Positions 32,988 through 42,238 of a DNA stretch of 64,000 nt are shown one piece after another. The notes under the pieces are model-generated. The model ran no database searches. It was not told the origin of the DNA and saw only the letters and a list, made by a program, of their open reading frames with translations. Position 1 is the stretch's first letter, and every line of letters begins with the position of its first letter. The position numbers and the translations under genes were made by a program. The stretch lies in the NCBI RefSeq assembly GCF_003667825.1, contig NZ_CP033043.1:1737001-1801000 (forward strand), read 5' to 3'. The DNA is from Metabacillus litoralis (GTDB lineage: Bacteria > Bacillota > Bacilli > Bacillales > Bacillaceae).

Positions 32988-34889
32988 TTATTCATTAAAT
33001 CTCATTTCCCCAGGTATGACGATTCTAAAAATATATTCTATTTCTTCTCCATCCTCTTTCTTAGCCTTTACCTCCATTTCCATTGTGCCAGCAGCATGAA
33101 GAAGATTTCCTGTTATTTTAAAGGTTCTATCATCCACTTTAAAGGCATTGTAGTTAACTTTATAGTTTGGTGGCATTGAAAGGGTTACTTCAACATTTTT
33201 GACCTTTTCTTCAAAGTCCATCGTTAATACATTTAATCCTGGATAAAGAGGTGTGAAATCTATGTCTAATTTAACCCCTTCTTTTTCCATTGATGTTGGA
33301 TACACACCTTGTTCAGCAGCTCCAGGTGAAGAAACTAGTAGTAAAGAAGCAAATAGAACAATAAATACAGCATAAACTAATTCTATTTTAGCTCGTGTAA
33401 TGATTGTATTAATTCCTTTTGTTATAAACCTTTTAATCGTTCTTCTTTGAAAGAAACCAATAATTAAAATAAATATAGTAGCAATTATCTTCACCACAAC
33501 AGCCTTTCCCCATTCACTTTGGACAAAGCTCTCAGTAGAAAAAGAAGGTACATATTGATTAGTCATGTATAGACCAGTGCAAACAATGATGATTAGGCTC
33601 ATTAATGCCCACTTAGAAAACGAAGGTAAAATTTCCTTTAATTTCTCCTTAAACTCAGATTTACGAGGTAAAGTTAGTATGGAAAATAACCCACCAATCC
33701 AAATGGATGCAGCTACTAGGTGTAACCCGTAAACAAGCATTGATAAATACCCACCATATCGAGGATATGCAGCATGACCAGTGAAAAAAGGTAATAGGAA
33801 TAGTGCAAAACCATAAAGAAGTAGTCTAACCTTACTAAATACAAAACCTAGAACTAATAAGAAAATTTGTAATACTGGAATCCAAACATACTTTAGAGAT
33901 AATAGTTGTGATAATGAGAGGTTTTCTAATTCTCCTTTTTGAAGAACAAAAATAATAAAAATACCTATTAAAACTAAGAGTAGTAATATAAATGAATAAT
34001 AACGCCACTTTTTGGAATTAATACATTCTCTTAGAATCATTGAGTTAAAGAAGGCACTACCAAATAAAATAGATACTCCGATAAATACAAACCAATATCC
34101 GATTTGTTTTAAACCCATACTTTCAAACCAAAATGATTTGGTTGACACACCCTTCTCTTGCTGTTGAATAGGGGTAAACTCATCAACAGCAAAATAAAAA
34201 ACATCAATTGTTTCCAATTGGAGCTTATTATCAAGATTCTTAGGATGCGCATACCATGTCACTTGGTATGTTCCTTTTGATAACCCTCCTTCTAACTTAA
34301 CAATTACATGGTTGGGATCATTAGGATCTACAACAGGTGTTTCAGTGTTAATCGTTTGCTGTTGATCATCAAACACACCTATAGCTGTTACTTCTGTTGG
34401 TTGATTAAACCACAAATCGATCTGATATGGTGAACCTTCTACAATTTCTCCATCTTTTGGTGAGTACTTAACAATTTCTAAATCTTCTTTTTGTTGCCTA
34501 GTTTCTGATTCAACTATTTGAAATTTAAATTCTTCCTGAATAACATAACCGTCTAATGCAATCACATTTATTTTTGAAACATAATACCCTTCTTGAAGAT
34601 CCTCAGTTAAATTACTTACGATATGTGTTTTATCTTTAGGATCAATCTCTAGATTTCCTAATTCTATTTGGTTTCCAGAAGCATCTAGTAGCTGTATAGA
34701 ATCAGAATGTATAACAACTGGGTCCTGAAACCAGACTTCTATTGTTGAGGGACTTTTGGTAAGCTTCTCTCCTCCAGTTGGGTATGTTTTTTCCATGTTA
34801 GAGTGAGCAAACCCTGTTAATACTGGTAAAAAAACATGAATGATACCGATGACCATCGACCAAATAATAAATTTCCGAAAAAGCGACAA
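32988..34889 (-). CDS. CopC-CopD fusion copper-handling membrane protein (YcnJ-like)
   Basis: 633 residues. A signal peptide ending FAHSNM places a His at or near the mature N-terminus, as in CopC. CopC domain 1 (about 30-127; SPSTIEVWFQDPVVI) and a second CopC-like domain (about 140-235; YSPKDGEIVEGSPYQIDLWF) are followed by eight CopD helices (about 255-510; YGLHLVAASIWIGGLFSIL, with conserved His) and an extracellular YtkA-like C-terminal domain (about 535-630). B. subtilis YcnJ, the smaller relative, imports copper. It is the last gene of a co-oriented set with CtaG and CcdA-like genes. Confidence 0.85.
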   Translation of the reverse strand: MSLFRKFIIWSMVIGIIHVFLPVLTGFAHSNMEKTYPTGGEKLTKSPSTIEVWFQDPVVIHSDSIQLLDASGNQIELGNLEIDPKDKTHIVSNLTEDLQEGYYVSKINVIALDGYVIQEEFKFQIVESETRQQKEDLEIVKYSPKDGEIVEGSPYQIDLWFNQPTEVTAIGVFDDQQQTINTETPVVDPNDPNHVIVKLEGGLSKGTYQVTWYAHPKNLDNKLQLETIDVFYFAVDEFTPIQQQEKGVSTKSFWFESMGLKQIGYWFVFIGVSILFGSAFFNSMILRECINSKKWRYYSFILLLLVLIGIFIIFVLQKGELENLSLSQLLSLKYVWIPVLQIFLLVLGFVFSKVRLLLYGFALFLLPFFTGHAAYPRYGGYLSMLVYGLHLVAASIWIGGLFSILTLPRKSEFKEKLKEILPSFSKWALMSLIIIVCTGLYMTNQYVPSFSTESFVQSEWGKAVVVKIIATIFILIIGFFQRRTIKRFITKGINTIITRAKIELVYAVFIVLFASLLLVSSPGAAEQGVYPTSMEKEGVKLDIDFTPLYPGLNVLTMDFEEKVKNVEVTLSMPPNYKVNYNAFKVDDRTFKITGNLLHAAGTMEMEVKAKKEDGEEIEYIFRIVIPGEMRFNE

Positions 34890-35032
34890 TACCTTCTCCC
34901 CTTATTCTCTATATTTAAAACCTTCCATATGATAACTGGTACTAAACTCTGGATCCTTCTCCAAAATCAATCCAACTTTAACTATACTTGAAACTGTCGA
35001 AATAAGAAAAAAGACAACCAGACAGGTTGCCC

Positions 35033-35290
35033 TTACGATGTGAATCTATTCTCATTTTCAGTATCCTGAGAAATAGAAACCACACTGTTCTTATGTTTAG
35101 ACAATTGAATCTCATTAATAAGTTTCAAATTTTGTTCTTGCAAATTATGCACCTGTAATTGTAAAGACTTCATTTGTTCATTTTTTATGTTTTCTTGTTT
35201 AGAATGACAATCTTTTTTACCGCCTGTAAAGATCCCCTTCATGCAGAATAACATCATTAAAGGACATAATAAGTACAGTAACCATTCCAT
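35033..35290 (-). CDS. Small membrane protein with coiled-coil tail
   Basis: 85 residues: a single N-terminal helix (WLLYLLCPLMMLFCMKGIF) carrying two Cys and several Met, a His/Cys-containing turn (KKDCHSK), and a heptad-like tail (LQLQVHNLQEQNLKLINEIQ). The CP and CMKG pattern is seen in small proteins next to copper genes, so a metal link is inferred. A hairpin (GACAACC/GGTTGCC) lies just 3'. The ATG follows AAAGGGGATAAAAATA. Confidence 0.65.
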   Translation of the reverse strand: MEWLLYLLCPLMMLFCMKGIFTGGKKDCHSKQENIKNEQMKSLQLQVHNLQEQNLKLINEIQLSKHKNSVVSISQDTENENRFTS

Positions 35291-35335
35291 TATTTTTATC
35301 CCCTTTTTATAAATTAGGTAAAAGGACCTTAATTT

Positions 35336-35569
35336 TTAATGTGATGTTTCTTTTACTTCACTATCACTATCACTAGATTCCATAAATTCTCCACATGCCT
35401 TCATCATTTTTTGCCCTTCAGGAGAATTCATTGCTTCCATCATCTTCGTCATTCCATTGCCGTTCATCATATTCATCATGCTGTCCGGTTTTTCTGCATA
35501 AGTAAACTGCCCAGCTACAAGAAATATAGCTAATGCAAAAGATGAAACAAATACAATCTTCTTTTTCAT
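35336..35569 (-). CDS. Secreted methionine-rich peptide
   Basis: 77 residues with a signal peptide (MKKKIVFVSSFALAIFLVAG, cleavage near TYAEK) and a mature part rich in Met (DSMMNMMNGNGMTKMMEAMN; QKMMKACGEFMESS), with one Cys and a terminal His. Closely spaced Met residues are a common Cu(I)-binding pattern in exported copper chaperones. GGGAGGTAATATTG precedes the ATG. An operator-like motif lies about 45 bases upstream. Confidence 0.7.
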   Translation of the reverse strand: MKKKIVFVSSFALAIFLVAGQFTYAEKPDSMMNMMNGNGMTKMMEAMNSPEGQKMMKACGEFMESSDSDSEVKETSH

Positions 35570-35615
35570 CAATATTACCTCCCTTTTTGTTTATTCTATG
35601 AAATTATATTTAATA

Positions 35616-35636
35616 AGTTTGAAGAAAGTATGGAGA
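35616..35636 (-). promoter_or_regulatory. Operator-like motif, copy 1
   Basis: AGTTTGAAGAAAGTATGGAG matches the motifs at 41731 and 42201 (consensus TTTGAAGRAARTATGGAGA). It lies about 50 bases upstream of the Met-rich peptide gene. Confidence 0.5.
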
Positions 35637-35783
35637 AAACAGCTTCTGCCCCTTTATTCCTTCGATAATAAAAATTTTAAAATAGTAAGAGCATTATTTG
35701 CTTTAGTTTTAAAGGGTTTCATATAATATGTAAAATAAACCCTAATCGCAAAAACAATTACATATTAATGATCCCCTCCTTTT

Positions 35784-36503
35784 CTAAGGCACTTCAACTA
35801 CAAATGGAACCGTCACAATTTCGCCCTTATGATTAAACTGTCCCCAAACCTTATATATACCGCGTTCAGAGAATACCGTCATAAATTTAGCTACTGGTCC
35901 ACTTGTTTCTTTATTCATAGGATGACTGTGAACATATTGTTCACCATCTTCACTCACGATCACAACATGCCCGATTGCACCTAAGTATGGCTTTAAATCG
36001 TTTATAGACTCTCCCGTTTTATCATCCTGTAGTGTGAAGGTCATCGTCATGTCTTTATTTGACTGGATTTGTCCACCGAAAGACAATGATATCCTTCTGC
36101 CATCAATAACTTTTGTTAATGTTTCATCAACTATTACTGCTTCTTTTTTACTCTTTCCATCAATATCAATCCATTTTGTGACAGTGGACGTTTCTTGTCC
36201 GCTTGGAACAACATCAGCTATTAGTTTGTAACGTCCACCTTTTGGAAAATTGGTACTCACCTTAAACATTCCATTCCCATTAAATTGTGGATGAAGATGT
36301 TGGAAAATAGATAAATCTTCACTAACAATAATTAAATGCATTAACTTTTCGTGTTCAATATCAAATTTATCAACCGGTTCTCCTGATGAGTCTTTAATAT
36401 TAATTTGTAACGTTTGCTTACTGCCAACAGTAGGTTCATTATCAAATTCCCAAGAAACATCTAATGGATCTTCATCTTTGCTGTTACTTCCATGTTCAGT
36501 ATG
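35784..36503 (-). pseudogene. YtkA/FixH-like extracellular domain, 5' end in another frame
   Basis: The open frame from 36503 to 35784 encodes a His-rich lead (HTEHGSNSKDEDPLDVSWEF) and a beta-rich domain (GSKQTLQINIKDSSGEPVDK; EKLMHLIIVSEDLSIFQHLH) with a second half (GAIGHVVIVSEDGEQYVHSH) and the terminal YKVWGQFNHKGEIVTVPFVV, all typical of YtkA-like domains. No start codon with a ribosome binding site or signal peptide exists in frame. Adding one base at 36503/36504 joins it to the upstream gene. An internal ATG at 36341 would lose the first strands. Confidence 0.65.
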
Positions 36504-37720
36504 CTCCCATGAGAATGTTGACTTTCTGTTTGGGATTGAGATGTTTGAATATTCATCGTAGAGCCTATCCCTTTCTCAGCAATTTTCTCCCAACTTTCAC
36601 CGCCATTTTGAGTAATATAGATATCCTTTTCAAAAGTTGTAAAGAGAATTTGTTGTTCATTCTGTGGATTCACTCCAATATAACCTATTGCATTTTCGCC
36701 TGTTAACGATGGGATAGAAAGTTTTGTTTGTCCATTTGTTTCAATATCAAACTTTGAAATGGTAAAGGTGCTAGAAACAATTCCAGCAAACAACTCTCCT
36801 TCTAATGAAAATGATACTGCTGTTGTTGGAGAATCAGAAATTCCCTCAAACGTTTGTCCATAGTCTTTTGAAATAAATATCCCCTCATTTGTACCCAAAG
36901 CAACAATTGCATCATCAGTTGGGTGTACGGCTAAAGATGATATCTTCCCATCGAGACCTTCCATTTCACTCTTCGTCCAGGTTCTCGTATCATCTGTGGA
37001 GTAATATAGTCCAGTATCATCCATTCTTGAATTTGCTTGTGGATTTATAACATAAATTGCGTGTGATTTATAGCCAACAGCCATTCCATGAAAATCAATT
37101 TCCCCATATAAGTCTAGCATCTCTAGACTTTTACCCATATCAGTTGTTTTAATCACACCAAATGGATTTTTTAAATTAGAACCTTCACCTGGATGTCCAC
37201 TACTATAAAAACCGTCATCTACCATAGAGAATCCCATATAGTCATGTTTTTCCCCCTCTGCGTTACTCCACATGCCGTCTTTAAAGACTTTTAAGCCATC
37301 ATGAGCAGGTACATAAACTTCATCCCCATTATCAGTGATACCTAAACCATGGATATGCATAAACTCTACCTGACCATCTTTTCCTCCATCATTTACTATC
37401 TTAAACGAAGCTGTAGCAATTAAGACTAATAAGGATACTAAAGAAACCCACTGGCTGACCTTCAACCATCTGTTTAACTTATCTCTTTTTATTCTTCCTT
37501 CTTGTTTTTTTACATTTACTGTCTTTAAACGACTCTTAACTGTCAATAATACAATTACCCCTACAATTAATAAGACTGTTGATATAAAGATTCCATAGGT
37601 CAAAAAGGTATTAGTCATAACCTCTTGTTTATGTTCCTCCTCAGTCCCATGAGCAAATACATCGACCGGAATTGATAATATAAAAAGAATTAACATTGTA
37701 AATAATGACTTTAACTTCAT
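36461..37720 (-). CDS. F510_1955-type BNR-repeat membrane-anchored protein
   Basis: 419 residues as read. A signal peptide (LFILSIPVDVFAHGTEEEHK) and two helices (GIFISTVLLIVGVIVLLTV; WVSLVSLLVLIATASFKI) precede an extracellular propeller of BNR/sialidase-type blades (GLYYSTDDTRTWTKSEMEGL; GIFISKDYGQTFEGI; DIYITQNGGESWEKIAEKG). Such proteins are found with copper-resistance genes; their role is unknown. The last 30 residues (HSHGSILNMEVTAKMKIH) appear to be an out-of-frame reading of the downstream YtkA-like domain, so a fusion protein broken by one lost base is likely. Confidence 0.7.
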   Translation of the reverse strand: MKLKSLFTMLILFILSIPVDVFAHGTEEEHKQEVMTNTFLTYGIFISTVLLIVGVIVLLTVKSRLKTVNVKKQEGRIKRDKLNRWLKVSQWVSLVSLLVLIATASFKIVNDGGKDGQVEFMHIHGLGITDNGDEVYVPAHDGLKVFKDGMWSNAEGEKHDYMGFSMVDDGFYSSGHPGEGSNLKNPFGVIKTTDMGKSLEMLDLYGEIDFHGMAVGYKSHAIYVINPQANSRMDDTGLYYSTDDTRTWTKSEMEGLDGKISSLAVHPTDDAIVALGTNEGIFISKDYGQTFEGISDSPTTAVSFSLEGELFAGIVSSTFTISKFDIETNGQTKLSIPSLTGENAIGYIGVNPQNEQQILFTTFEKDIYITQNGGESWEKIAEKGIGSTMNIQTSQSQTESQHSHGSILNMEVTAKMKIH

Positions 37721-37723
37721 ATT

Positions 37724-37921
37724 TTATCTCCTCTTTTTTATATAAAATAAGTAAAATACACCAACCAAAATGATAGGGACTCCCATCCATAAACAAATTT
37801 GTACAAAGGTTTTAAAATAAACAGCTATTCCCTGCTCAAACATTAAGGAACCAGACATCGTTAAACAGATGAGTCCAGCTGCAATTAGACCAATAGATAA
37901 AACAACTTCAATCCTTCTCAC
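37724..37921 (-). CDS. Small two-helix membrane protein in the kinase operon
   Basis: 65 residues with two helices (VVLSIGLIAAGLICLTMSGS; IILVGVFYLFYI) separated by a short loop and ending KKRR. It overlaps the histidine kinase stop by four bases and ends three bases before the next gene, so it is translationally coupled. It may tune the sensor, but that is inference from position. Confidence 0.75.
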   Translation of the reverse strand: MRRIEVVLSIGLIAAGLICLTMSGSLMFEQGIAVYFKTFVQICLWMGVPIILVGVFYLFYIKKRR

Positions 37922-39321
37922 TGAACATCTCCCCTATTAATTGGGAATGTCAGCTCAAAACATGTCCCTTTTCTCACTTTACTTTTCACTGTTATAGCCC
38001 CACCTTGAAGTTCAACAAGTTGCTTAACGATGGCTAAACCTAGACCTGTCCCTCCGAAATCTCTTGATCGAGATTTCTCAACACGATAAAATCTCTCAAA
38101 TAAAAATGGAACATCGTCTTCTGGAATACCAATTCCTGTATCTTCAACAGCCAAAATTATGCTATTTAATTCTTTAGAAAGCTTTACACTTATCGTACCT
38201 TTTTCAGTATAACGGATAGAATTTTCAATCAAATTTAAAACAATTTGTTCCATTCTTAAACCATCAGCATAGATACTCGGAATATTAGTCAATCTGTTAA
38301 AATCTATTTGTAATCCTTTTTCTTTAGCTTTTATTGTCGTCTTTATAAGTGCATTTTCTACCACTTCGACCAAATCTACTGATTCAAAATGTAAATCAAT
38401 CTTTCCTTCCTCCATTTTAGATAACTCGAATAAATCAGCAACTAATTTTGACAATCTACTAGCTTCTTGTTGGATAATTTGAAGGTATTGCTCCTTTTCT
38501 TCATCAGATTGATATAGATTATTTTCCAATGCATTTGCATACCCCTCTAAATAAGTAATTGGGGTTCGCAACTCATGTGATATGTTTGCAAAAAATTCCC
38601 TTCTATTTGAGCGGTAACGCTGTAATTCTAATGCTAAATCATTTATAGCAGCTGCAAGTGAACCAACTTCATCTTTTGTTCCTTTTGAAACTCTCGTATT
38701 TAAATCACCTTTTGCGATTTTTCGAGTTGCTTTCTCCATTTCTAAGAGTGGATTTGATAATTTTCGTGATAAGATAAAAATAAATCCCAACGCTAAGAAA
38801 ATAGCTCCTATTCCTGCTAAAGTTACTGATTTTTCTATCATATCTACCGACTGATACATGTCCTCGATTGAAGCTAACACATAGATCCCACCGATGATCA
38901 CACGATCAGTATAAATTGGCTTTCCAACACTTAAATAACGTCTATTGTTTATTTCATCATAATACTCTTTTTGAGTAGCCTTATTTATAGAAAGTAAGTC
39001 AAACTCCTTTGAATTAATTTTTTCCCCTTTTGGCAAACTTGGAATTCCTGAATTTGCTACTACTACTCCTTCTTTATTCACAATGATAATCTCTTGGCCA
39101 GTTAAAGTTGCCAATTGTTCAAACATGTTAAGATGTTGACGATCTAATGTATTTATAGATTCGGCATATCGACTAGAAAGGTCATCAATTTGCTCTTGTA
39201 CTTTGCTAAAATAAAAACCAGAAAATATCTGATTCATAATGAAACCGAGTGGAAGCAAAATGGCTAATACAAGAAGTAAGATACTTGCACCTAATTTGAC
39301 AACAATGCTGTGCCACTTCAT
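37918..39321 (-). CDS. Sensor histidine kinase
   Basis: 467 residues: helix 1 (about 8-30), an extracellular sensor domain (about 31-165, QIFSGFYFSKVQEQIDDLSS), helix 2 (about 166-186), HAMP (about 187-238), a HisKA domain with the phospho-His in ANISHELRTPITYLEGYANA, then HATPase_c with NLIENSIRYTEKG, DTGIGIPEDD and FGGTGLGLAIVKQL. It autophosphorylates and passes phosphate to the neighbouring regulator, overlapping its stop by four bases. The context suggests envelope copper or redox stress sensing. No metal-binding cluster is obvious in the sensor domain. Confidence 0.9.
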   Translation of the reverse strand: MKWHSIVVKLGASILLLVLAILLPLGFIMNQIFSGFYFSKVQEQIDDLSSRYAESINTLDRQHLNMFEQLATLTGQEIIIVNKEGVVVANSGIPSLPKGEKINSKEFDLLSINKATQKEYYDEINNRRYLSVGKPIYTDRVIIGGIYVLASIEDMYQSVDMIEKSVTLAGIGAIFLALGFIFILSRKLSNPLLEMEKATRKIAKGDLNTRVSKGTKDEVGSLAAAINDLALELQRYRSNRREFFANISHELRTPITYLEGYANALENNLYQSDEEKEQYLQIIQQEASRLSKLVADLFELSKMEEGKIDLHFESVDLVEVVENALIKTTIKAKEKGLQIDFNRLTNIPSIYADGLRMEQIVLNLIENSIRYTEKGTISVKLSKELNSIILAVEDTGIGIPEDDVPFLFERFYRVEKSRSRDFGGTGLGLAIVKQLVELQGGAITVKSKVRKGTCFELTFPINRGDVQ

Positions 39322-40028
39322 TGTCCCTCATCCGGAGCTTGAAACTTATAGCCCTTTCCCCAAACTGTTTTAATTGGATTAAACGAAAGATCGCTTTTCC
39401 GAAACTTTTCCCTTACATTTTTCACATGTGAATCAACTGTTCGAATATCTAATACATCATGAATACCCCAAATATGATCCATAAGCATATCTCGTGTAAA
39501 GACTGTGTTAGGGTTTAAAACCAGAAGCTGAATAAGGTCGAATTCTTTTGGTGTTAAATCTAAAACATGATTTTTTATATAAACTTGTCTTCCTTGTTGA
39601 TCTATTTTCAAATCAGAAATTTCAATGAATCCTTCAGGATTTACGTGAGAATCGGAAGACATCATTGAGCGTCTAATAAGAGCTTTAGATCTTACTATTA
39701 ACTCTTCTGAATTAAAAGGCTTAACAAGGTAATCATCTGCTCCAACGTTAAACCCTTGAACCTTATCCTTTATATCTCCACGGGCTGTCAACATAAGGAC
39801 GGGAACTTGACTAGTATCTCTTATTTTCTTACAAACCTCCCATCCATCCATTTCCGGCATCATTAAATCTAATATTACTAAGTCAAATTTATCCGTTTTA
39901 AGAAAACGAAAAGCTTCTTCTCCACCAGTAGCTTCTTTCACTTCAAATTGGGGAGACAGATGAATTTTGAGTAAATTCCTCATATTCCACTCATCATCGA
40001 TCACTAAGACTTTTTCCCTATTCTCCAC
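39318..40028 (-). CDS. OmpR/PhoB-type response regulator
   Basis: 236 residues. The receiver domain has the acidic pocket (VLVIDDEWNM), the phospho-Asp in LVILDLMMPEMDGWE, Thr in LMLTARG and Lys in DDYLVKPFN. The winged-helix output domain follows (LDLTPKEFDLIQLLVLN; DIRTVDSHVKNVREKF). It is coupled to the kinase gene (ATGA overlap). A direct-repeat-like motif occurring three times in the island is a candidate binding site. Confidence 0.92.
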   Translation of the reverse strand: MENREKVLVIDDEWNMRNLLKIHLSPQFEVKEATGGEEAFRFLKTDKFDLVILDLMMPEMDGWEVCKKIRDTSQVPVLMLTARGDIKDKVQGFNVGADDYLVKPFNSEELIVRSKALIRRSMMSSDSHVNPEGFIEISDLKIDQQGRQVYIKNHVLDLTPKEFDLIQLLVLNPNTVFTRDMLMDHIWGIHDVLDIRTVDSHVKNVREKFRKSDLSFNPIKTVWGKGYKFQAPDEGQ

Positions 40029-40032
40029 TATT

Positions 40033-40920
40033 TCACATCCCTATATCTGTTTTAATTGGAATAATATCTTTTGACCTTTCTTTCTTTGCCCATTTAAAGA
40101 AAATATAGCCAATCATTGTTCCATATACGATTTCCTGCACCATTTTCATAATAATTCCACCAGTTCTTTGATCTTCTAATGGAGGAAGAATTGAAAAAAG
40201 TTGTGGTGCTTCTGAATATACAGGATAAAATGTTTGTTCTGAAAAAATAATAAGAGCACAAGCTGGAGTTAGTAGAACGCCCGCTCCAAAGATATACCCA
40301 ACTTTCTGAACCTCTGTTAATTTATCTAATTCCCTAACCATGGGTATAAGTGGAATCCACATAAAGAAAGCAGTAACAGTCAAAATAGCATGTGTTAAGT
40401 TATGCAGAATATTATTTGAAACGACTAGATTAAATATGAAAGGAATATGATAAAAAGAAAACAATACATTAAACAATAATAAGGGAATCAAGGGATACTT
40501 TAAAAATCTTATTATTTTGTACCTCAATCCAAAAGCGAAAATTGGCTCAACAAAATGTTTAGGTAAACCTAACAAAAGTAAAGGCGGTAATGCTATATAA
40601 ACTAGAGATTGCTCTAGCATGTGAGCACTAAACAAATAATGATCTCCTAATAAGTGTAATGGACTGCCCATTGCTAGATAAAAAATGAGTACAGCTGAAA
40701 AGAAAAAGCTAAACTTTTTAAGAAAGTCTTGTTCTTTTTTAAATAAATAGATATAAGCTACTAAAAAAATAACTAAAGCCCCAAATAATATGATGTTCCA
40801 CTGATCAAAAATAGTTTTCGTACTGTTTTGTTCGTCGATGCCATTATGAGCTAAAACACTTTTAATGGGATTTAATATAGAAAATAATAGTACTCCAATT
40901 AATACATTAATTTGCTTCAT
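40033..40920 (-). CDS. ctaG: CtaG-like cytochrome oxidase assembly protein
   Basis: 295 residues with a signal sequence and seven membrane helices of the Caa3_CtaG family. Conserved His-containing blocks are visible: LHLLGDHYLFSAHMLEQSLV, LFSFYHIPFIFN, LHNLTHAILT and the C-terminal DQRTGGIIMKMVQEIVYG. CtaG proteins help deliver copper to the CuB centre of caa3-type oxidase. Here it sits between a CcdA-like gene and a two-component system, with only four bases to the regulator gene, so a copper-handling role fits. No oxidase gene is in the window. Confidence 0.85.
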   Translation of the reverse strand: MKQINVLIGVLLFSILNPIKSVLAHNGIDEQNSTKTIFDQWNIILFGALVIFLVAYIYLFKKEQDFLKKFSFFFSAVLIFYLAMGSPLHLLGDHYLFSAHMLEQSLVYIALPPLLLLGLPKHFVEPIFAFGLRYKIIRFLKYPLIPLLLFNVLFSFYHIPFIFNLVVSNNILHNLTHAILTVTAFFMWIPLIPMVRELDKLTEVQKVGYIFGAGVLLTPACALIIFSEQTFYPVYSEAPQLFSILPPLEDQRTGGIIMKMVQEIVYGTMIGYIFFKWAKKERSKDIIPIKTDIGM

Positions 40921-40946
40921 TTCTTTCCCTCTTCTATACCATAACC

Positions 40947-41684
40947 CTATATTGTCCAGTAGGTAACAGTATCTAGTATTCCTAATACGACCAAGATCAC
41001 ACCAGAAGCTCTCTGAATATATAACCCAACCTTTCTTCCCTTCCTGATCACTGCACCACTAGCTCCGTAATACCAAATTAAGAACATAGCTAGGAATAAT
41101 GGCAAAGATGTACCAATTGCAAATAGACTAGGCAAAACAACCCCATATGATGTAGAAAATACTATTGGCATTAATGTAACAAAAAATAAAACAAACATGG
41201 TTGGACAGAAACCAAGTGAAAAGCTAATTCCCATTAAAAAGGAACCCATTTTTCCCTTTTGAAAAAACCTCTTTGGCAATTCCAATAGCGTTAATGTCCC
41301 TTTCACCTTAATAATACCAAGCATAAACATACCGACTATTATAAACATTGGACCAATAACTTTTCTAAACCACGGAAAATATAATGTTAGTTGAGACTCA
41401 AATCCCCTTCCCAAAAACCAAACCAGAATCCCCAAACCAGTAAACACGACAATTTTCCCTAAAGTAAAAAAGAGAACATCGACCCATGCTAATTCTTTTT
41501 GGAGTGATTTATTCCCATAAAGAGTAATTGCCCCGATGTTTCCTGTAAACTGACATGGCGCCATTGCACCAACAATCCCAAGTAAAAAAGCGAATAGGAT
41601 TGGAATGCTTTCAAAGCTCCTTGCGAGGTTTAAAAAGGGGTGAGTCATAACATTACTTATTTGATTGAAAAATTCATACATCAA
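40947..41684 (-). CDS. CcdA/DsbD-like membrane protein
   Basis: 245 residues with six to seven helices. The motifs GAMAPCQFTGNIGAI near residue 40 and ISFSLGFCPTMFVLFF near residue 155 place one Cys each in helices 1 and 4, the electron-carrying pair of CcdA/DsbD-type proteins; the family is also annotated as sulfite exporter/UreH-like. It probably moves reducing equivalents across the membrane to keep copper ligands or apo-cytochromes reduced. It is the first gene of the copper set. The ATG follows GAGGTGCGCGTTG. Confidence 0.75.
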   Translation of the reverse strand: MMYEFFNQISNVMTHPFLNLARSFESIPILFAFLLGIVGAMAPCQFTGNIGAITLYGNKSLQKELAWVDVLFFTLGKIVVFTGLGILVWFLGRGFESQLTLYFPWFRKVIGPMFIIVGMFMLGIIKVKGTLTLLELPKRFFQKGKMGSFLMGISFSLGFCPTMFVLFFVTLMPIVFSTSYGVVLPSLFAIGTSLPLFLAMFLIWYYGASGAVIRKGRKVGLYIQRASGVILVVLGILDTVTYWTI

Positions 41685-41730
41685 CGCGCACCTCTACTTT
41701 GTTTAATTGGTTGTTAATTCTATAGCAAGT

Positions 41731-41751
41731 GAATGAAGGAAATATGGAGAT
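41731..41751 (-). promoter_or_regulatory. Operator-like motif, copy 2
   Basis: GAATGAAGGAAATATGGAGA lies about 50 bases upstream of the CcdA-like start, the same distance as copy 1 from its gene. Confidence 0.5.
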
Positions 41752-41868
41752 AAAAAATAATATCTGCCTGGTTATCCAGAGCATATGTTGACTCAAAAAA
41801 CGAATACACTATCTAAACATAAAAAGGCATTGCTCGTGACCTATGTGATGACGTTTTAAATGAGACGT

Positions 41869-41898
41869 AATTTTTCTTTTTCCGTGAAAAGAAAAAAG
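41869..41898. terminator. A/T-rich hairpin
   Basis: TTTTTCTTTT and GAAAAGAAAAAA pair around TCCGT. It probably insulates the copper set from the plus-strand frame at 41922. Confidence 0.5.
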
Positions 41899-41921
41899 CG
41901 ACTTGCCCAGGGATTATAATC

Positions 41922-42137
41922 ATGGCAACTAGAGCAAAACTTATTAAAATAAGAAATCAACTCATTCTTATTAGTCTGTGTATGATAAATAGCTATTCTA
42001 TTTATTTCGCTTGTAATCGTCCTGTAATTCTTGGACCTCCACTTGAACTAATTCCCTCAATATTTATGGCACCTCTTTGTCTCTTCAGTTATATTGAATT
42101 TGCATTGGAATTAAAGTGCCGTGAAAAGGTACTGTGA
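41922..42137 (+). CDS. Possible small membrane protein
   Basis: 71 residues with a moderately hydrophobic centre (NQLILISLCMINSYSIYFAC; SIFMAPLCLFSYIEFALE) and basic ends. AGGGA precedes the ATG by eight bases. No family is recognised and the codon pattern is not convincing, so this may be a chance frame in a 700-base spacer. Confidence 0.3.
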   Translation: MATRAKLIKIRNQLILISLCMINSYSIYFACNRPVILGPPLELIPSIFMAPLCLFSYIEFALELKCREKVL

Positions 42138-42200
42138 TTCATATCCATTTTCTAAATTTATCTAAAACGTTTTTTCGAGATTATTAATTTTAAAACAAAT

Positions 42201-42221
42201 ATTTGAAGAAAATATGGAGAT
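42201..42221. promoter_or_regulatory. Operator-like motif, copy 3
   Basis: TATTTGAAGAAAATATGGAG is the closest match to copy 1 (35616). It lies between the plus-strand frame at 41922 and the terminator at 42239; which promoter it serves is unclear. Confidence 0.4.
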
Positions 42222-42238
42222 TATTTTTATTTATTAAA

